Positions 12,150-23,030 of a stretch of DNA of 64,000 nt are shown one piece after another (position 1 is the stretch's first letter; each line of letters opens with the position of its first letter). The translations under genes were made by a program, and so were the position numbers. Source of the stretch: Dimorphilus gyrociliatus (lineage: Eukaryota > Annelida > Polychaeta > Dinophilidae). The notes under the pieces were generated by a model. That model did no database searches. It saw only the letters and a list, made by a program, of their open reading frames with translations, and was not told the origin of the DNA. Where the stretch lies: contig CAJFCJ010000009.1 of assembly GCA_904063045.1 (NCBI GenBank), positions 1,488,968-1,552,967 on the forward strand, written 5' to 3'.

Positions 12150-12911
12150 TTAATGAAGATCTCGTCGGCTTTTGGGCCGAATTTTTGTATATACATAGTT
12201 ATTATTGTTGATTTGTTTGTTAAAAGAAACCATTTTTTCTGGAGAACTTAGACTTTTAAATTTACGAGATAAGTAGTTACCCATCCATTTATGTGGTGGT
12301 AGGTAATGACTTTTTACTTCGTCTTCATCAACAAATAAACCACATGCTCTTAGTTTTTCATCATCGTTCATTTGCTCGAGGCGTCTAATTTGGCTTTTGC
12401 TTTCATTCTTAATAGCGTTTAACTGTTGGTAATAATCCGGTCGACGTTTGTTATTCACGTTAATTCGGTCATCCGTTTGTTTGGCTATTTGCTTACGAAT
12501 AAGTAATTTCCTTCTAGCCGCTATCAATGTATCCGCTGTTATCGCATTAACGTTTTGTTGGAGGGTAGAATGGGCGTAATTTAGGCATAATGAACAACCT
12601 ATTTCTTCCGGTTTCCTAGGATTAAGTAAATACACTCTTCTATCTGGTCTCGCAGTTCTATTCTCTAGTATTTTACGCCGAATTTCCGATTCCGTCCCAC
12701 TCCGAGGCTTTTTCATCAATTTTACAACAAAGTCAGCTAATCTCGGTACATCATCATCGGCCTTCCATAAACTGCCTCGACGTGCCGGAAATTGGGAGCC
12801 TCTGTTTGCTAATAACTGTTCTATTTTCGAATCATTCAACTTAGATTTCGCGGAAAATTCAACGGCCTTCCTAGCAGCTGATTCCCAGTTCTTTCGTTGA
12901 ATAAATTCCAT
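12150..12911 (-). CDS. Hypothetical basic protein, 253 aa, single exon
   Basis: Intronless frame from the first ATG at 12911 (an upstream in-frame GTG at 12920 is not a credible eukaryotic start) to the stop at 12150-12152. The protein is basic, Arg/Lys/Asn rich and predicted helical. It has one CSLC pair (near residue 108) and a short aromatic patch YLPPHKWMGNYLSR. No signal peptide or membrane helix is seen, and no family was recognised. The length of open frame in 36% GC DNA and the protein-like composition argue that it is real. Its 3' end abuts the TAF1A-like gene tail to tail. Confidence 0.6.
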   Translation of the reverse strand: MEFIQRKNWESAARKAVEFSAKSKLNDSKIEQLLANRGSQFPARRGSLWKADDDVPRLADFVVKLMKKPRSGTESEIRRKILENRTARPDRRVYLLNPRKPEEIGCSLCLNYAHSTLQQNVNAITADTLIAARRKLLIRKQIAKQTDDRINVNNKRRPDYYQQLNAIKNESKSQIRRLEQMNDDEKLRACGLFVDEDEVKSHYLPPHKWMGNYLSRKFKSLSSPEKMVSFNKQINNNNYVYTKIRPKSRRDLH

Positions 12912-14219
12912 ATTTTTCACTTAAAATGATACTCTTCTATATTTCTTTTTACTTTATTACTTTTCAAACTTGTTTATTCTCGTCGCTTAACTCATAAACA
13001 GATAAGTGGCTGGTCGTTCATTCAAAGTGAAAAGCAAAAGTAGGCCTATAAAAGGTTGTCAAGTTATAGCAGGTAGAAAAAAAGCTAGAAAGAAAGAGGG
13101 TGTGTATGTGTATGTTTGAGTGTATCTGCCGAAGGTGGTAAAGGGGGGTTAGAATAGGTGTTAATGTTGGCACGGTAATATCGATTAAAGATTGAGAGTA
13201 ATATAAGGCGTCACATGGTGAATTCAAGGTTTTCTTCATTATGGTCTATGAATCTATGTTCAAATATATACAAATATATATACTGTATATACTGTATATA
13301 TATATATATAGTATACACTATATATAGCGTTTTTTTTTCAAATATTGACCGCCATTTTTCTAAATTGAAAAAATATGTTTTTATAGATTTTTATAGTTTT
13401 AAATTAGGCTAAAACATTTTATCACTTATTATATAAAAATTAACATTTTTTTATTAACTAACAAGTTTATAAAGATTATAAAAAATCGTATAAAGTAATA
13501 ATTTTAACAGATAAAGAACAATATTTTATCATTCTATTGATCGATAATAGGTGATAAAAATAGCTCTTTTCTTCCTACATGTATCTATATTTATACAAGA
13601 TAGGTATATAGAGTATAAATGTATTTAGTGCATTTACTGTTTGTATATACTATATTGCTATATATATGAGCTGTTTAATAGCTGTTTACATCTAAAATGA
13701 ACTGGTTTCTTTTCTATATTAAAATCGGAGCGTTTTTGTTTACTCCAATAAAACATCGGAAGATTCTTTAGAATGGAAAGTAAAGTAGACTAGTAGAACT
13801 TTTGCCTTTAGCCAAAATAGCATCATTAACTGTCGCACTGAATCCTCTGTCAGATGAACTTTATCGCGTTACGTTGTTCTTCCTTTTTTTAATAGAAAAT
13901 TATTCGGTTATTAGGCCTAAGAGAAGGAAAGTGAGAAGTATGGAAATTTCTTTCTACGATAGTAGACATACATATACACACATAAACAGAAAGTAGTAAA
14001 GTGTTAAAGAGTGAGCGAGAGGGTGAGAGAGAAAATAGCGCTAGTTTCGATACGGTTCTTAGGCTTAATAACAATAGCATAGATACAACAATAAAGTAGT
14101 AAGGGAGTGAAAAGAGGGTTAAAACGCGACAATAGTTTACTGGCCAACAATAGACGGATGAATTGCTTTCTAATTCTATTGTTGCCTTCCAAGTTGAGGA
14201 GGAGGACGATTCGAAAAAT
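12912..14219. other. Intergenic region with low-complexity AT repeats
   Basis: 1.3 kb between two divergent genes. It contains TATATA/ACTGTATATA tracts at about 13260-13325, AT-rich sequence to 13740, and a purine-rich GAGAGTGAGCGAGAGGGTGAGAGAG stretch near 14005-14035. Short open frames here look random. I see no conserved gene. Confidence 0.5.
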
Positions 14220-16040
14220 ATGGCGCTTTTTTTTGCAATGTTTTTGTTATTTGGTTTATTACAGGTTAATTGGTCGAAATTAACGGTTACGGCTCGAGTA
14301 GAATCACTGGACGTTTTCCTTTTCGATTCGGTCGATGTACGAACGTTCTTCGACGAAACGAGGCCAATTACGTTAAAACCTTCCACTCGACGTGAGAATG
14401 AAAGCGTTGCCATCGATTTTTCTACTTTTACTAAAGGCGTCGTGAGTTCGCATAGGCCTAGAACAGAAAGTGGATTTTCAACGACCGATGAATTATCCTT
14501 TAATAGTGTTACCTTTCCGCTAAATGATAATAGCCGACCAAGCAGTAAGTTTCCCGACGGAGAAATGGACGTCTCTAACAGCGTTAGCAGTGAGCGATGG
14601 TCAGTGTCTAGAGAAATTGACGTTCAGGGTCGCTCAACTACTAATGAATTGATTAGTGAAGCGAGCAGTTTTGTAACAAGTGGACAAACTACTTCTATGC
14701 CCGCATTAAACAGTATTACAGAATTGAAGACAGCTGAAACGCCCATTGCGACTAATAGGATGTTAATAAGTAATAAAGATAAAGTGACTTTCGTTTCTTC
14801 CAGTCACTCTGGAAACGAACACACAACTGGAAATTTTGTAGATGTCACTCATCACCAAACTCGAATAAAAACATCGGACACGCCAACTGCATTAAATACA
14901 AAAACTATAGATGATAAATCAATTGAGGATGGACTAAAAGATACAAGTACATCTGCCTTGAGTACACGAACTCATTTGACGGAGAAAGGAGACGACGACA
15001 TGGAAGAAAGCACGATGGACAATGTTTACGCAACAACTGACCTCAGTAGAATTAAAATGTCTTCTACTTTGAAAAATTCGATTACGACTACACGAAACGG
15101 AAGAGAGCCTAATAGCGATGGGAATACAAATTCTTCTCCGATCTCTTCTCACAGCTCTCTGAGCATTAGTAGTAAGAAAGATTTAGATAATTCTTATTCA
15201 ACAATATATAGGATAAGTCGGAAAGATTCTACTACTATTTCAGAATTGTTTCACAGCAGGAGTGGAGGCCTTTCAACTATATTTAGTGCGATCATGGGAA
15301 AAAAGGGGCGTTCCATTAATACAATTGAGAATTACAATCGAGAAGAAACCAGTACAGCGTTCAAAGATGAAAAAGAACGGGTATATTCGTCGAATTTCGA
15401 CGTTACCACAGAAACGCCTTTTATAGCTACAACTAATACAGACAAAAAGAGGATAAGTTCACTTGCAACGCTTGAAAATAATGGAATACCGTTTGTAAGT
15501 GACAAGAGCGTCTCCAGCAGTGTAACGCCTAACGAAGTGAACGTAAAACGTTCGTATACTGTAACAGACTCGGAGAAAATTAATGAAGAGAAAAACAAGC
15601 GTTACTCGACAGAAAAAGGAGATATAACGACGTCTATTACGTCAGATAATGTGAATATAAAGCGGTCTAGCGAGATGATAACAGTAAATGATGTAGAAAA
15701 AGACATAAATTCGACCTATATTAACTCTATATTTAACAGGGATAAAGAAGCATATAGTACAACGATTTTTTCTCGTTTAATAACGAAAATCATTCGTAAT
15801 CGGCCGTTAACAACCAAAGGTCTAACTACTTATCTCTTCGACAAACAAAAACAAACTAGCTATCCAAAAACAGGACAAAAACTAAAAACAAGCAAACATG
15901 TATCAAAGCCTATAACCGGGAATTCTCCATTCAAATTAAGTACTCATTTATTAGAGGTAGCAAGTAAGGTGTTTACTCAAAAGCCGTCAAGACTTTACAA
16001 TAGGCAAGAGACGCCAATAACGACACAAATCCCTGTGTAA
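14220..16040 (+). CDS. Secreted Ser/Thr-rich mucin-like orphan protein
   Basis: Long uninterrupted frame of 606 codons from the first ATG (14220). The N-terminus MALFFAMFLLFGLLQVNWS is a good signal peptide. The rest is very rich in Ser, Thr, Asn, Asp and Lys with almost no Cys, and it repeats motifs of the kind SSxSxSS, TTxT and KRSYTV. This suggests a disordered, O-glycosylated secreted or cuticle/mucus protein. No domain was recognised. The frame ends GTG TAA, but the bases GTGTAAGAA also form a splice donor (GT/GTAAGA). The true C-terminus could therefore lie in a downstream exon between 16041 and 17600. Confidence 0.62.
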   Translation: MALFFAMFLLFGLLQVNWSKLTVTARVESLDVFLFDSVDVRTFFDETRPITLKPSTRRENESVAIDFSTFTKGVVSSHRPRTESGFSTTDELSFNSVTFPLNDNSRPSSKFPDGEMDVSNSVSSERWSVSREIDVQGRSTTNELISEASSFVTSGQTTSMPALNSITELKTAETPIATNRMLISNKDKVTFVSSSHSGNEHTTGNFVDVTHHQTRIKTSDTPTALNTKTIDDKSIEDGLKDTSTSALSTRTHLTEKGDDDMEESTMDNVYATTDLSRIKMSSTLKNSITTTRNGREPNSDGNTNSSPISSHSSLSISSKKDLDNSYSTIYRISRKDSTTISELFHSRSGGLSTIFSAIMGKKGRSINTIENYNREETSTAFKDEKERVYSSNFDVTTETPFIATTNTDKKRISSLATLENNGIPFVSDKSVSSSVTPNEVNVKRSYTVTDSEKINEEKNKRYSTEKGDITTSITSDNVNIKRSSEMITVNDVEKDINSTYINSIFNRDKEAYSTTIFSRLITKIIRNRPLTTKGLTTYLFDKQKQTSYPKTGQKLKTSKHVSKPITGNSPFKLSTHLLEVASKVFTQKPSRLYNRQETPITTQIPV

Positions 16041-17655
16041 GAAACATGCAAGGGTCACCTTTACGACGGTTATAAACATTACAAGGTTTCCTTAAGTGGA
16101 CTTTGTTTTCCTTCGCTTGTATATCAATATATATACTTGTAAATTCTGTATTATTTTGTATTATTACATATATTCACCAATATGTCTATCGTTTAAGTAC
16201 ATATACTGTATTTGTGTAATGTATATCTTGTTATATGTCTCAATTAATTGTAAAGAATACGATGAACTAAATAAACGCTTTGTTCATATAAATAGTCAAC
16301 AGGAAAGTTGATTGTACATATTAAGATTGAAGAAATTAGTACACGATGCATTTTAACGCTCGCGTTGAATAAAAGTACTATATGCGAGATATAGAATACT
16401 AATATACTCCTATATAATCAATCATCAACGATGCAATGGTACAAAATTGATATTGCCTTCCATTAGCTATATAGAGCAATTTTACCTTGTTACTTATGTA
16501 CGGTTATTTGAAATATGTTTATATTATTTACGTAATAGTACTAAAGTACATAGATACAGTTATACTGTATTTATATACTATATATCCTTTACCGAGAATA
16601 TAACATATACTAATATATATATATATATATATATATGTCTACATTACATCTGTTTGTAATTCATTTATTCTGCTAGATTTCCCCCCCGGGTGGGGCTACC
16701 TCTTCTTTTTTTATTTTATTTTATTTCTTTTATTTACATTTTTAGGCCTATTTATATCAAAAGCAGATATCACCCGCCAACTGTTAAATCCGCTGATTAT
16801 AAGCTTATTGCCTACTCTATAAGGTTTCGCTCTTGATTAACTATCGCTTCATTTTTGTGATCGTTTCTCTACACGCTTTCTTTCTTAACCTCCTCGATTA
16901 CCTTTTTTTTCTGTACTCAATGCCTTTCCCCCCGTTTAACGTATCTTAATTTTTCTGTCCACCCTGTCCTTGCTTCTCTCCTATTTTTTTTATCTCTTTC
17001 GCTTTTCAAGTATATTATAACCTTATGATTTTCTTTTATCGGATAGAAGAAGAAGAAATTGTAAAATAAAAGAATGAAAAATTCCCTCTAGCAAAGCGTC
17101 TAATAAATAAGATTATAATTTTTTTGCAGTTGCGCTTTTTATTGATTACAGATCGTAGTTACGTGGCGAATGTAATTATTGTTAGTTTTCCCGCATACAG
17201 TGAGTTTGTTCATTCGATATATCCGTAACAGACCGTTATTAACTATTAATCAAGTTTATATATATGTATAAATACATATAGACTAATCTATTTTTCTTGC
17301 TCACTTTCATTCTTAGCCTGAAAGGATAAGCAATCTTCAGATATATGACTGGTCAACAACAATGTGCTTACGATTTATTGCCTGCAGGAACAACATTCAG
17401 CCACAACGAGGTTGAAAAATTAATGAAATGTACAGTTCTTCATATATTTTTCTTCTTTTTTTTCAATGTTATTTACCGTTTATGTACAAACCAATTTTTT
17501 TCTATAAATGTACATTTTGTAAAATATATATTCATCTTGGCATTTTTCTTGTTTGTAGACGGGAAAAATTATTTTGGCGTAAACAAGTCGGGGCTGTAGG
17601 CCTGTTCTGCATCGACTTATGCAGGTATTTAAAGAGACGAGGCGTCGATCGATAT
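16041..17655. other. Intergenic AT-rich region
   Basis: 1.6 kb with TATATATATA microsatellite at about 16612-16637, long pyrimidine-rich stretches at 16680-17000 and no recognised gene. A short plus-strand reading (17345-17429 joined to about 17563-17600) could encode a 41-residue peptide but has no supporting homology. Possible 3' exons of the upstream Ser/Thr-rich gene could not be identified. Confidence 0.45.
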
Positions 17656-18291
17656 TTAGGAATTCGTAGCGCACGAACGCGAGGGCGTTGAATACCTGCG
17701 CGATTGGCTAGTTTCTTCCATAATAGCTTCTAATCCTCGGTCTTCTTGTATCGACATACCTCGCCGACGGCGAGGAGTAATCGGCCTACTCTCCTCCATA
17801 TGGGGAGGGGGATTGCCAGCGATAGCTCCGACTGCTTCGCCTCTTTCATAAAGAGCTAATTCAGGTAAAGGAAGAGAGAGAGCTCTTTTTCTAAACCCAG
17901 TTTCAGCATTCTCTGCTTCGAGAAGTGGTCCCAAAGTTCTCCGAGGGCTAACAACTGCTGTAGGCCGAACTTCTAATGAACGTCTTGCTGCTCGTCTGGC
18001 TTTCCGTTCTGTTGTCGTTTCACCTTCACTCTCTTCTGAGCTATCACTATTTCGCCGCAATCTCGTTGGTGAAATAGCGCTTATCCTACCTGGCGCTGAT
18101 AATCGTCTTCCTCCTGCGCCAAGAATTGGTAATCCTAATAAACGAGTTGAAGTGACTAGTGAGTCAATCATTTGCTCTTCTTCAGCTAGTCGTTTATGAA
18201 GAGGTTTCAGATGACGAGGAGACTTTTTCTCCTCTTCTTCATCGTCCGCCTCGACAAGAACGACCGGCGCCTCTTTGCGACCGTCCGTCAT
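17656..18291 (-). CDS. Hypothetical Arg/Ser/Pro-rich protein, 211 aa
   Basis: Intronless frame from the ATG at 18291 (MTDGRK...) to the stop at 17656. GC content is visibly higher than in the surroundings. The composition is disordered: an acidic EADDEEEEK patch, then many RRxS, SPRR, SPTRLRR and TPRRRR sites that look like basophilic and proline-directed phosphorylation or 14-3-3 motifs. A possible short helix is KRLAEEEQMIDSLV. No known domain was recognised. It lies 117 bp downstream of the DENND1 stop on the same strand. It might be a separate gene or, less likely, part of an alternative 3' end of DENND1. Confidence 0.5.
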   Translation of the reverse strand: MTDGRKEAPVVLVEADDEEEEKKSPRHLKPLHKRLAEEEQMIDSLVTSTRLLGLPILGAGGRRLSAPGRISAISPTRLRRNSDSSEESEGETTTERKARRAARRSLEVRPTAVVSPRRTLGPLLEAENAETGFRKRALSLPLPELALYERGEAVGAIAGNPPPHMEESRPITPRRRRGMSIQEDRGLEAIMEETSQSRRYSTPSRSCATNS

Positions 18292-18408
18292 ATCGCGCAC
18301 TGCATTGATTGCGGAAACTGTTGCTTTTTAGTCTACACTAGCGACACCTATCTATCGTATATTTCAACTGTATTATGGAAATTAATACTGCACAGATCAA
18401 GTGATTGT

Positions 18409-21400
18409 TTATTCGAATGTCACCCAACTATCCCTACAGTTTTTTTCACTTTGACTATTTCTGGATCTAGGAGGGGGCACTGGTAGATTTTCATATGGCT
18501 GAGGTGCTGGAGCTGTATTTGAGAAATTCCAATCAATTTCGTGAACTGCCATTCTTGACTGCGACGACGCTTGCATGTCGGGCGTGATATCAGTGCGTTG
18601 TATCGAAGTTGGAGCTGTCTGCAGGCGAATAGTTCTAGGCGAAGGAACAGGGGCGACTAACTGTTGCTGATGTAAAGGAATATCTCTTCTTGGTGAGGGC
18701 ACTTGATGGGCAGAGTCAGATTTTGCACTTATAACATCTTCCCAGCCCATCATTAAGTTAACGTCGTTGTTAATGAATACCGAGTCCCTACCTGCAGCTT
18801 GTGGCAAGCCGTTAGAGAGTGCCTCGTTGAAATCTAGATCAAGAAGATCACCAGCTGATTGAGAATTGGTTTTCTCAACAAGATCTTCGTTGTCAGAGGA
18901 ATCGGTGTTGACTGATTCCAAAGTTTGTATAATATGATCTAGAGTATTGGAATTGGTTGCCTTTGAAGGGCTTTCATCCACCAAACACTCCACACTGTTA
19001 TGACGTATTAGTTTAGGATTTCCACACAATTCATTTATTTTCGGGTCCCCAAGTAAAGTATCCTCCTGTAACAGCTGGAACTTTTTTTCAAAATCTGACA
19101 ATTCCTCCTCATCAAAAGAGTCAACGTCTAATTCCTTATAATTTCGTATTGGTTGCGAGTATTTCCTGCATGAGAGAACACGAAATTTGATATTGTTAAT
19201 ATTAACTTTGGTAAGAAAGACTACTTACGTTGTATCAGCTCGGTTTCTCGGTCTTGGCTTCTGGAGTAAAATATATAACTTTGTTTTACTAAATTTGAAA
19301 TCTAATAGCATTGTTTGTTAATTAGATAACGGGTTGAATGCGTTTCTAGAGATAAATATTGATTCTGATTGTCGGGTACTCAGGTAAATCTTTCAGATAT
19401 TATAAAAAGCAAGAAATCAGAGAGAAGCTTAGCAATACTACAGCAAAAATTTATCCTTCTCACCCTTATCGTTGTCAAAGGCTGCCTGAGTGATATTTGT
19501 CTCTGTAACCGCGTTCTTTCGCCCTGATTCTTTGTAGTATTGTAACAGAATATTTCATTAAGCAAGAAAGAAGATACATGCTTCAAGACGTAATGTATAA
19601 ATATTGATAAATAAGTTCTTAGAAGACTAGAAGAATAGTAAACGACTATATATATACATATATGTTTATATATAGTATTACGAGTGGCCCGAAATACATT
19701 TTTCCTTTTGTTATTTTCCTATTTCATTACTTACGATTATTATAGAAAAATTATAGGTTGCTATCTGTTAGAAAATTGTTTGCGAAGAATACAGAAGATC
19801 AAATCAAATTTTTAAGAGATTAGAAAAATTCCAGCTGTGAGAATAGTTAATAAATATCCTAGTTACCTTAGTCCCGTTTCTTAGTGCTTCAAGAACTCCT
19901 TTTCCGGATTGTTTCGCCTGAAAGGAGATAAATATGCGTGAAATTCACTTAGTTGTATAGTTTATTAAATAAGTTAGCACACTTTTAAGGCTAGGAATTC
20001 TAATTTTTCTTTCCGCCTTTGGCCGGATATCTGGAAAATTAATCGTTTTTAGCAAATTTTCACAGAAGATAAATCAACTGTGATTCTTACAAGAATGATT
20101 ACGTAAAAGGCAACTTGCTAAATTGTAAACGTACGTGATAGGGTTCAATTATACATCTTGTTAAGGTAATGTAACGCTCTTGTTAGAGGAAATTAATTTG
20201 CTTAAAAATCTTTATCAGGGACGTTCAAGGAAATGACTTTTGTCTTTAGTAAACTAAATGCTAAGTATTTTATTACATTACAATTTTTTCCAGACAAAAA
20301 TATTCTAATTAGATAGATGTCGTTTACGTTTACTCTTCACTTATTTACTTGAGAAACTAGATATTTTAGAAGAGAGATAAAGAACAAAATTTGAAATTAT
20401 AAACACGTGCTTAAGCAAATGGTCAAAATAACTAAAATCCCTTAGATATACCTTTAAATTTTCCAGTTTAATTATTTGCCTATTATTGTACTCCATTAGT
20501 GCAGTATCAAATTCTCGGTACTTCTCCCTAACCATAGAAAAATCGGCTGTTTGGCCTTGTTCCAAATCTCTACGAAATTGTTCAAACATCTGCTCCAAAT
20601 ATTAGAATTAGATATTTCAAATATTTTTACGCTTTAGCACAAAACCTGAGTTTCCCATAATCTTATTAAACATTTTCTATTTTTAGATGATGAATTTTTT
20701 AAAAAAGCATCCTTGTCTAACGTCACGTGATTCTTGTTAGTAACTGCATCTTGGTTATTCTTGAGACCCAAATGATATTTACCTACCACCAACAGAGTGT
20801 AAATTATTTATTTTTGTATAGCAATTAACTTTAATGTTAAGCATGTAAGAGTATTAAATCAAATCTTAAGATTATAATTATCAATTACTAATTAATTGGA
20901 TGATGAACATCATAAAAGCTTTTGCAACATTGTTTCCGTCAGTTTTCGATTGTAATTTATCTTTTAGCTCTTTCACCTGTAGATGTTTATACACATTTGT
21001 AAAGAACGTAAGCATAGTAAAATAAACACAACACGAATAGCGTGCTTCTTACTCACAGATTTTGACGGCATTTCATTGACGTCTTCAAAGGATGTCACAA
21101 CTTGATTTTCGTGATGTTCTTTATCTAAATATACAACGACAGCATCAGATAAGTTCATTTCGGCCTTGTTAGCAAGCTTTGATGAATAAGTTGAAAATTT
21201 AAAATAAAATTAAATAAAGTAAAGGTCAAGCTCGAGTATATACTTCAAATGTTTCGTTTGATAAACCAATCATTAAGGGCATTGTAGCCATAGTGTAATC
21301 CAATAACGAGGGAGGTAGAATAGGGATGAACATGTGCTGCCTATATTTTTAAAAATATTTTCAAAGATATAATATTTAAAAAAAAATAATACCAACCAAA

Positions 21401-22598
21401 TAAACGGATAAACCAGATTGGAAGCCATCAACATACACGATGTTAATTTACTTAATCGTTTACTGATAAAAAATATGCGCCTCTCGTTGAGCATACTATC
21501 AAAAAGAAGTATTTCTTGTTTTTTTTTTTCGCAAATGGAATTTCATTGAAAATTTCTATTCACCTTGCAAATAGACGAATTAAACTGAATGGAGATAAGG
21601 AGCATACTAGTTCCCCCAAATTAGTCTACAAAAAATAAATTTCCTTTATAATTTAAAAAAAAATTGCTTTAATAGAAGAGGAAACTTACGTCATCTGGTA
21701 ATTTAGGTAGACTCCAAACTTGTGGCAGTTTATGGTTAAACTAATGAAGAATAAATTAAATTAAAATCTTTAATGCGAATAATAAAAATACTCTAACAAT
21801 GTTTAAATCTGGCAGGTCAAAGGTTGTAGGATATTTTGGGAATGAAGGCTTATAATTATACATTTGGTCCAGAGCATTTTCTATCTCAATTTCAGAAGAT
21901 TTTTCAGCAATCTTGTGAAGAATGCTGGTAAATAACTTAAAATATGGCAGGTATCTAAAGGTTAAAGAGTTACTTTGTGTATTAATTTGAGAGGTGAATA
22001 ATAAATAAAAATCATACGTTAAAACACATAAAATATATCGAGAGTTCGGAGAATGTCGACAGAAACCGTATCTTTTATATGATTCTGCATCAGTTAGAAC
22101 AAATACGAATACTTCAATTTCAGAAGGTTTCCTTTAATGTGACATAATACCTCAGAATGTAACAAATCTAGAATTTAAAAACTTACTGCGAATTAGGACA
22201 ACAAAATTTTGGAAGATTAGCTAGAACATCTCGAACATCATAATTTTTTGGATACTTGTAGCAAAGTGAATTTGTTGAATCTGTATATTAACAAATCAAT
22301 TAGTAGGTAAACTTAATTATAACTTTTTTTATAGTCATATCACAGCCATATTTTGGCGGAACATTTAATTAATTATAAGTTTATAGAACATGCAATTTAC
22401 CTGGGCTTTGTTCTCGGTCTATTTTAGCAAATAGATCAAAAAATGTATCCGGATTCGGTCTGGAAAAATAAAGAAATAATGGGCGTAATATGACACGGAA
22501 ATTTAGATTGTATTTTTTTGAAATATTTCATAAAATACATATAATTTTAAAACACCTAGTAAGACAACACAAAGATTTTACCTTAATCTTAGCGGCAT
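18409..22598 (-). CDS. DENND1: DENND1 (connecdenn), Rab35 exchange factor
   Basis: DENN-domain GDP/GTP exchange factor for Rab35 on clathrin-coated membranes. The first coding exon is tiny, 22582-22598 (MPLRLR), joined to PNPDTFFDLFAKI. This matches the vertebrate MGSRIKQNPETTFEVY start. Later exons give the uDENN segment (YPKNYDVRDVL, FCCPN), the cDENN core (MLNERRIFFISKRLSKLT, LVYPFIW, PILPPSLLDY, MPLMIGL) and the dDENN part (FEQFRRDLEQG, KQSGKGVLEAL). The last exon (about 18409-19167) is disordered. It carries a clathrin box LLDLD (18832-18846) and ends in WVTFE followed by stop, an AP-2 ear WVxF motif like the connecdenn C-terminus. Roughly 14 exons. One gene presumably stands for vertebrate DENND1A/B/C. 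Confidence 0.85.
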
Positions 22599-23030
22599 AT
22601 CTACGGCTTAAAGCAACACTCCAAAAATTAACCTTTAAAATAGATAAACGTTTTAGTAAAATATCATATGTTCTGAAAAATCCACCATGATAATTTTCGT
22701 AAATAACTATTTTAGAAATATTTATTCAAATTTCTTTTAAAATTAATAATAGGTATGGAAATATTTCGTTCGAAAACATTCTTAAAAATACTACTTCCGG
22801 TTTGAGAATACCATAAACATGAATGAAATTATACATTCGGATTTGGTATTTTTTTCTCATTTCATATTTTAAGTAAAATACCGTTTAATAATCTCGAATA
22901 TTTTATGAAGATGATTTAAAATAAAACCATTTGTTGTTTCTGGTGCTTTTTGTTTTATATGTCAAAGTGGTATTTTCGAAGAAATGGGTTAATTTAAAAA
23001 CCGAAATTACCGGAGGATTAGCATATCGTT
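22599..23030. promoter_or_regulatory. Divergent intergenic region, DENND1 / KIAA0825
   Basis: 432 bp of AT-rich DNA between the two start codons, presumably holding both promoters. No TATA box in a convincing position or other named site was recognised. Confidence 0.35.

Noticed and set aside
12912-13330. TATATA-rich tracts as a transposon terminus or MITE
   Set aside because: I found no terminal inverted repeats or target-site duplications. The tracts look like ordinary microsatellites.
13889-14413. 174-codon minus-strand open stretch opposite the Ser/Thr-rich gene
   Set aside because: It is the antisense shadow of the signal-peptide region of the plus-strand gene. The reading has low-complexity Leu/Ser content and no supporting motif.
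17345-17691. Possible small plus-strand gene (MTGQQQCAYDLLPAGTTF...) with a second exon at about 17563
   Set aside because: Splicing in the only workable phase gives a 41-residue peptide with no family match. The longer Arg-rich frame in the second exon cannot be joined in frame and overlaps the minus-strand orphan.
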